Assembly (NCBI GenBank): GCA_937905825.1
Contig: CALCXM010000011.1
Location: 59,280 to 123,279 of the forward strand
DNA: 64,000 bases
Origin: an uncultured bacterium
GTDB taxonomy: Bacteria > Planctomycetota > UBA1135 > GCA-002686595
Reading direction: 5' to 3'
Part shown: one piece after another, positions 60,535 to 64,000 of the stretch
Layout of the letters: every line of letters starts with the position of its first letter
How positions within the stretch are numbered: the first letter of the stretch is position 1
The notes under the pieces: model-generated
Told to the model about the DNA's origin: nothing
The model's database searches: none
The model's input: only the letters and a program-made list of their open reading frames with translations
Translations under genes and position numbers: made by a program

Positions 60535-62133
60535 TCATTCGCCGTCGTCCTCTTGCCCGGAACGCAAGTCTCGCAACAAGCGCAGTTCCGTGTCGGGCTC
60601 GAAGCCATCCTCTTCCCGCAATGGAATGCGCTCCAACTCGAGCTTGCCTTTGTTCAGCATCGACTTCCAACGATCCTGAAGTCCAAAGCGCGGAGCCACG
60701 CCCTTCGGAAGGATGATGGCGAACTGGTAGTTCGGAGACCAGCTGCGAAAGAAGGAGGGATCGACCCGCCGATCATGACCGGGTGAGGCGCGTTCAACCA
60801 CTTCGGCAGCCGCCGCCACCTCGGGGATCACCAGGCCGTTCACGTCGAGCAAGTACAACTCGCTGAAGTAGCCCACGGCCCCCACGTTGCCGCGAATGAG
60901 ACGTTCGCCGGGTTGCGTGTGCAAGGCGAGCGCTTTGCCCAGAAGACTGTTGGCGACCACTTCCTCGCCCATGAACGCCCACTGCTCCAACTCGGTCCGG
61001 GCGTTCTCGCGGTTCCACCGAAAGTGCAACGCTTGGCGCAGGTCGGCACTGAAGTTGAGCCGGTCAAAGCAACCGAGCAGTCCAAGGGCCACCAAGCCGG
61101 TGGATGCCGCGAGGGCCAGCGGGCGCGTGCCGACACTTTCCATCGTTGCAGCGAAAATCAAAAGCAAGAACGGCAAGGCCGGAACGAGAAAGCGCCCCAT
61201 GGCCATGAAGTCGCCGCCGGCGAAGACGGTGTAGAGAACAGCCAGCCCAAGGAATCCGATGGCGCCGATGCCGAAGCCCATGCTCCGGCGAATGCGCGCG
61301 AGGAAGGGAATCGCGAGCAACGGAATCAGCGCGATCGCCGGCGCCGCCAAGGCCAAGGAGCCCACGTACTTCAGCCCGCGCTCCACCCGCGTTGCGCTCA
61401 ACCCCGCCTTGATCTTGGCGGTGTTCGGCATCCATTCCCCGAAGTACGAATGGCGCCAAAGAAAGTGCAGCGCCACGCCCAGGCTCAAGAGAACCCCGGT
61501 GCTCAGCACGGCTTTCCATTGGCTTGCACGACGGGCGGGCGCGTCCTCCTCCTGGGAGTTGTGGGACGCAAGCGAAGCGATGAAAGCGAAGCCACACCAC
61601 AGAGCCCCGTCCGCACGCAAGAGCGATGCCGTCATGGCGCAAAGGAACGCCAGAGCCACCCGCGACCTCCCCGTGCCCAGTGCCAAGGCCATGTACGTCC
61701 CAAAGATCGCCAAGCTGAAGGGCATGGTCTCCAACCCGCTCGTCGCCCAAACTCCGACGGGCGGCAAGGTGACAAAAATCAGCGCGCAGGCCCCCGCGTT
61801 CCAAAGGCTAACCCCGCGGCGCTGGAGGAATTGCACGACGAGCACCACGAGCACCAACGCGCTCCCAGCGGAGATCAGGTTGGCGGACAGGGGCAGGCTG
61901 ACCCCGAGCTTCTCGAAGGGAGTCAGCAGCAGCACCCACAGCAAGTTGGTAAACCCTTCCACCGGCGGCAGCTCCCCGGGATTGAACGTCAGGCCGTCTC
62001 CGCGCGCCAAGTGCTTGGCATAGCGAAACGAAATGAACGCATCATCGCAAGTCCAAGCAAACCGATTGACCAGCCAGGCAAAGGGCAACATGGCCAGCCA
62101 GACGGCTGAGTTGATGATCCGCTTAAAACGCAT
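60535..62133 (-). CDS. GT-C-type glycosyltransferase-like membrane protein
   Basis: ATG at 62133 (MRFKRIINSAVWLAMLPFAWLVNRF) gives 532 residues; in-frame ATG 62154 is an alternative. The first extracytoplasmic loop carries TCDDAFISFRYAKHLARGDGLTFNPGELPPVEGFTNLLWVLLL, the DD motif and VEGFTN pattern of GT-C glycosyltransferases related to arabinofuranosyl and mannosyl transferases that use polyprenyl-phosphate sugars. About nine membrane helices follow to residue 375 (for example ANLISAGSALVLVVLVVQFL, SMGFGIGAIGFLGLAVLYTV), then a C-terminal soluble domain. Predicted role: adding a sugar to a lipid or protein outside the cytoplasmic membrane. Same strand as and downstream of the small lipoprotein gene. 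Confidence 0.88.
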   Translation of the reverse strand: MRFKRIINSAVWLAMLPFAWLVNRFAWTCDDAFISFRYAKHLARGDGLTFNPGELPPVEGFTNLLWVLLLTPFEKLGVSLPLSANLISAGSALVLVVLVVQFLQRRGVSLWNAGACALIFVTLPPVGVWATSGLETMPFSLAIFGTYMALALGTGRSRVALAFLCAMTASLLRADGALWCGFAFIASLASHNSQEEDAPARRASQWKAVLSTGVLLSLGVALHFLWRHSYFGEWMPNTAKIKAGLSATRVERGLKYVGSLALAAPAIALIPLLAIPFLARIRRSMGFGIGAIGFLGLAVLYTVFAGGDFMAMGRFLVPALPFLLLIFAATMESVGTRPLALAASTGLVALGLLGCFDRLNFSADLRQALHFRWNRENARTELEQWAFMGEEVVANSLLGKALALHTQPGERLIRGNVGAVGYFSELYLLDVNGLVIPEVAAAAEVVERASPGHDRRVDPSFFRSWSPNYQFAIILPKGVAPRFGLQDRWKSMLNKGKLELERIPLREEDGFEPDTELRLLRDLRSGQEDDGE

Positions 62134-62268
62134 GGGCCGCGAAGTGTAGCGCATGCCCCCGGCTGTCCCAGCGCGAATCTCCCGATCGCGGGAAGCCCCT
62201 GGCGAGCGAAGGGCCGGAAGCAGTCCTAGAGAGACCGCCAAGTTCCCGAGTCCCCGAGGCGCTGAGTT

Positions 62269-62856
62269 CTAATCGCCCCAGTGGAACTTGGCCGCAGATA
62301 CGCAGGAGGTCTCCTCCAAGAGAATGCGAATCAAGCGGTGCAAGTCATGGGCCAGGGGCCACAGCTCCCGCTCTTCCTTTGTCACCGGTCCTCCCCACTG
62401 TGCGATCGTTCCGGGAGGCCAGTAGAGCTCAACCGTTTTGGAGCGCCCTTCTGACTCCAAGGTGATGACGTAGGTAGTGAGATCATTCGCACCGAGTCCA
62501 TACCGCTCTTGCAGACCCTCAAAGTCCACGCATACGAACTCACGCACTAGCTCCGCAAACGAGTCCTGGGAAATGAACTGTTCCAGCGTCCCGATATGCA
62601 CCACGCCCCGATTCCCTTCGAAGACAACTCTCCCACTTGGCTCAACGGATAGTGAGTACCTCGGCTCCTCCCCCATTTCCCCACCCGCCTCGACCCGAAT
62701 TCTGGAAGTAGCCAAGAGCTCCGGGCGCAAGACCACATCCTCTTCGCAAAGGGTTTCTGGCTTCGCGATCTCTTCAGCTGGTGAACATCCGCCACTGAGC
62801 GCAAGAACAGCCAATGGGGCGATGGCTATAAGTGTCGACAAATGGATGCGAGTCAT
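62269..62856 (-). CDS. Small lipoprotein, DUF6438-like
   Basis: 195 residues from ATG 62856, preceded by AAGGAAGGAATC; the in-frame start at 62886 is upstream of that site. Lipoprotein signal with lipid cysteine at SGGC (about residue 24). Body: SRIRVEAGGEMGEEPRYSLSVEPSGRVVFEGNRGVVHIGTLEQFISQDSFAELVREFVCVDFEGLQERYG is a beta-sandwich pattern seen in DUF6438-type proteins (YSLTV.xxGxVxYEG ... F..L...). Function unknown. Its GC content and codon use are a little lower than in the upstream genes, marking the start of a changed region to the right. Confidence 0.7.
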   Translation of the reverse strand: MTRIHLSTLIAIAPLAVLALSGGCSPAEEIAKPETLCEEDVVLRPELLATSRIRVEAGGEMGEEPRYSLSVEPSGRVVFEGNRGVVHIGTLEQFISQDSFAELVREFVCVDFEGLQERYGLGANDLTTYVITLESEGRSKTVELYWPPGTIAQWGGPVTKEERELWPLAHDLHRLIRILLEETSCVSAAKFHWGD

Positions 62857-62973
62857 TAGGTGATTCCTTCCTTCGGTCCTGGCCAAGTTCTGTGTTCTCT
62901 GATTCCTGCCTCCCCGTATTACGCGGGAAGCGAGGCTCGTACAAGCACGACCGCGTCAGAGACCGGCCTTCTC

Positions 62974-63028
62974 AGCCCATCGCGCAATCTCCACCAGCTT
63001 CCCGAAAGTGGTTGAGATTGCGCGGGCT
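62974..63028. repeat. Strong palindrome in the changed right-end region
   Basis: AGCCC-AT-CGCGCAATCTC (62974-62991) pairs with GAGATTGCGCGGGCT (63014-63028). Immediately after it, GGGTACCCTAGGGTACGTACCC (63030-63051, written in two parts: GGGTACC and CTAGGGTACGTACCC) is another nested palindrome. Function unknown; may be a terminator, a recombination site or an element end. Confidence 0.6.
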
Positions 63029-63059
63029 GGGTACCCTAGGGTACGTACCCAGGTACTCC

Positions 63060-63125
63060 CCTTAACCAGCTAATGCAGACGGATGTCAGCTCCGCCTCCA
63101 CCGCTCATCAGCGCAACCGTTAGCC
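63060..63125 (+). other. Possible integron attC-like site
   Basis: Starts with CTTAACCAGCTAATGC and ends with GCGCAACCGTTAGCC, 66 bases. The halves can pair (TAAC/GTTA, GCTAATG/CATCAGC, GACGG/CCGCT) with extra unpaired bases, as attC sites do. The core triplets deviate from consensus RYYYAAC/GTTRRRY by one base each, so this is only a candidate. Confidence 0.35.
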
Positions 63126-63198
63126 AGGCAAGCCAATCTTGAAGCCAGATCCACCGCACCCAATAATTGATCGACCACATGAGCATCGCGTTCTTAGC

Positions 63199-63474
63199 AT
63201 GCGGTATGAAGTGGTCGGCGATGGAGAGGGTCCATACCTGGACCTACACCTTGGCAAGGAATCCCAAGTGAGGCGACTTAGATTCTATGGACCCCGTGAC
63301 CTAGAGATTGAAAAGGGCTTCCCGGAGCCCACGATAGGTATGGAGATCTTGGATGTTCGGTCTCATCAGCTTGGGGATATCAACATTCGCGTTGGCGACT
63401 TTGAGGCTTCGCACGGTTCAATCACGTTTTGGGCGAAAGAAGTGGTTGACTTGGATGCCACGAGTGCGGGCTAA
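63199..63474 (+). CDS. Small orphan protein, possible cassette gene
   Basis: ATG at 63199 gives 91 residues; an in-frame start at 63139 adds 20. Sequence LRFYGPRDLEIEKGFPEPTIGMEILDVRSHQLGDINIRVGDFEASHGSITFWAKEVVDL looks like a compact beta-rich domain. No family recognised; small immunity-like proteins have similar composition. Codon use is less GC-rich than in the rest of the window (many AGG, ATT, GAT). It lies 70 bases after the attC-like site and its end coincides with GGCTAAC, the complement of the GTTAGCC ending that site, as in integron cassettes. No signal peptide; probably cytoplasmic. Confidence 0.6.
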   Translation: MRYEVVGDGEGPYLDLHLGKESQVRRLRFYGPRDLEIEKGFPEPTIGMEILDVRSHQLGDINIRVGDFEASHGSITFWAKEVVDLDATSAG

Positions 63475-63726
63475 CCTAACACCCAGCGCACCTGGACGAT
63501 TCAACCACTCCCAGCACTAAGCGAGCACCAGCACGAGGGTCTACACCCACATTTTGAATCTGGGCCCCCTCGTGGTAGAGAGCCTCCACTACCACCTTGA
63601 ATTGCCCTGACCTTTCCGCTTTCACCTGAACGTGATATACAGACCGGTGTCTCCAACGCACTCACCGATAGAGCAACAACGTGTCTGTAATTTCGCGCAC
63701 GCGCGCGGGGGGGGGGGTGAGAGCGA
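63475..63726. other. Intergenic region with G-tract next to the IS element end
   Basis: About 250 bases. Contains an 11-base G run (63707-63717) next to the 3' end of the transposase gene. A 61-residue minus-strand frame at 63476-63661 might be a broken gene remnant but begins directly after a stop codon. GTGTCTGTAATTTCG near 63681 is a candidate inverted-repeat end of the insertion sequence. Confidence 0.35.
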
Positions 63727-64000
63727 TCACGCTTGGTCCATGCGGATGTAGATTCTGCCAGTCGCCCACTCCTCTGAGACCTCGACCAGGATGGCCGTGG
63801 CGAGTCGGAGCAGGGATTCTTCGTTGGGGAAAAGGGTCGCGACACGGGTGCGTCGCTTGATTTCGCGGTTGAGGCGCTCGAGCATGTTTGAGGTTCGCAG
63901 CAACCGACGGTGGGAAAGAGGGAGCGCGAAGACGGCCAGGGGCAAGTAGGCGTGTTTCAGCTGGTCCCGCTGCTCAAAGCGGACTTCGCGGACTACCTGT
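63727..64000 (-). CDS. IS256-family transposase, C-terminal part (5' end beyond window)
   Basis: Reading leftward from the window edge to a stop at 63727. The C-terminal signature of mutator-type IS256 transposases is clear: RRLLRTSNMLERLNREIKRRTRVATLFPNEESLLRLATAILVEVSEEWATGRIYI. The glutamate in the NREIKRRTRV block is the third residue of the DDE catalytic triad. The N-terminal and central DDE residues lie outside the window, so intactness cannot be judged. Its presence explains the lower-GC, repeat-rich neighbourhood. Confidence 0.9.
   Translation of the reverse strand, partial: QVVREVRFEQRDQLKHAYLPLAVFALPLSHRRLLRTSNMLERLNREIKRRTRVATLFPNEESLLRLATAILVEVSEEWATGRIYIRMDQA

Noticed and set aside
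60913..62109. 398-residue + strand frame opposite the GT-C gene
   Set aside because: Translation is rich in Gln, Arg and Gly and has no domain; the opposite strand encodes membrane helices and a DD motif.
63476..63661. 61-residue minus-strand frame next to the IS element
   Set aside because: Begins directly after an in-frame stop, has no ribosome binding site, and no domain was recognised; may be remnant sequence but unsupported.

Overview
The window looks like a GC-rich chromosome segment from a Planctomycetota-type bacterium. The placement is an inference from gene content, not from a marker gene. Supporting content: many secreted beta-propeller and HEAT-repeat proteins, several lipoprotein and di-heme c-type cytochromes, three alkaline-phosphatase/sulfatase-superfamily enzymes, a regulator-propeller hybrid histidine kinase, and a C-terminal module shared by four otherwise different secreted proteins. 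No rRNA, tRNA or CRISPR array was found.

Layout. 1-9.7 kb: two methyl-accepting chemotaxis proteins (the first cut by the window edge) around two secreted proteins and two methyltransferase genes. 9.7-19 kb: a di-heme cytochrome lipoprotein behind a large hybrid sensor kinase, then a tandem pair of di-heme oxidoreductases and a metzincin protease. 19-31 kb: an arylsulfotransferase-like protein, a collagen-like secreted protein, two related large secreted propeller proteins facing each other across two strong hairpin terminators, and a HEAT-repeat surface protein behind a near-perfect sigma-54 promoter. 31-34 kb: a GNAT acetyltransferase, an AlkB-type dioxygenase and a PhyH-type dioxygenase. 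34-43 kb: a run of close or overlapping genes (heme/toroid/ankyrin fusion, multi-pass membrane protein, large toroid protein with C-terminal CARDB domain, sulfatase-like lipoprotein) that may act on a surface glycan. 44-49 kb: a canonical sulfatase carrying the shared C-terminal module and a second HEAT protein.

49-54.5 kb holds the most striking unit: four tightly coupled genes (enolase-superfamily enzyme, old-yellow-enzyme-like oxidoreductase, NRAMP-fold transporter without the metal-binding motif, DUF993 aldolase-like protein). It reads as an undescribed uptake and catabolic pathway for a small organic compound. 54.7-62.9 kb carries a membrane protein, a metallophosphoesterase, an LPP20-like protein, a flavin disulfide reductase, another sulfatase-like lipoprotein facing a GT-C-type membrane protein, and a small lipoprotein. 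62.9-64 kb differs in character: strong palindromes, a possible integron attC site, a small lower-GC orphan gene and the end of an IS256-type transposase.

A dispersed palindromic repeat family with CTAG ends and a core resembling GCTCTATTCATGA occurs four times (about 4.87, 17.8, 44.1 and 56.7 kb). Two copies supply the stop codon of the preceding gene. It is probably a non-autonomous transposable element.
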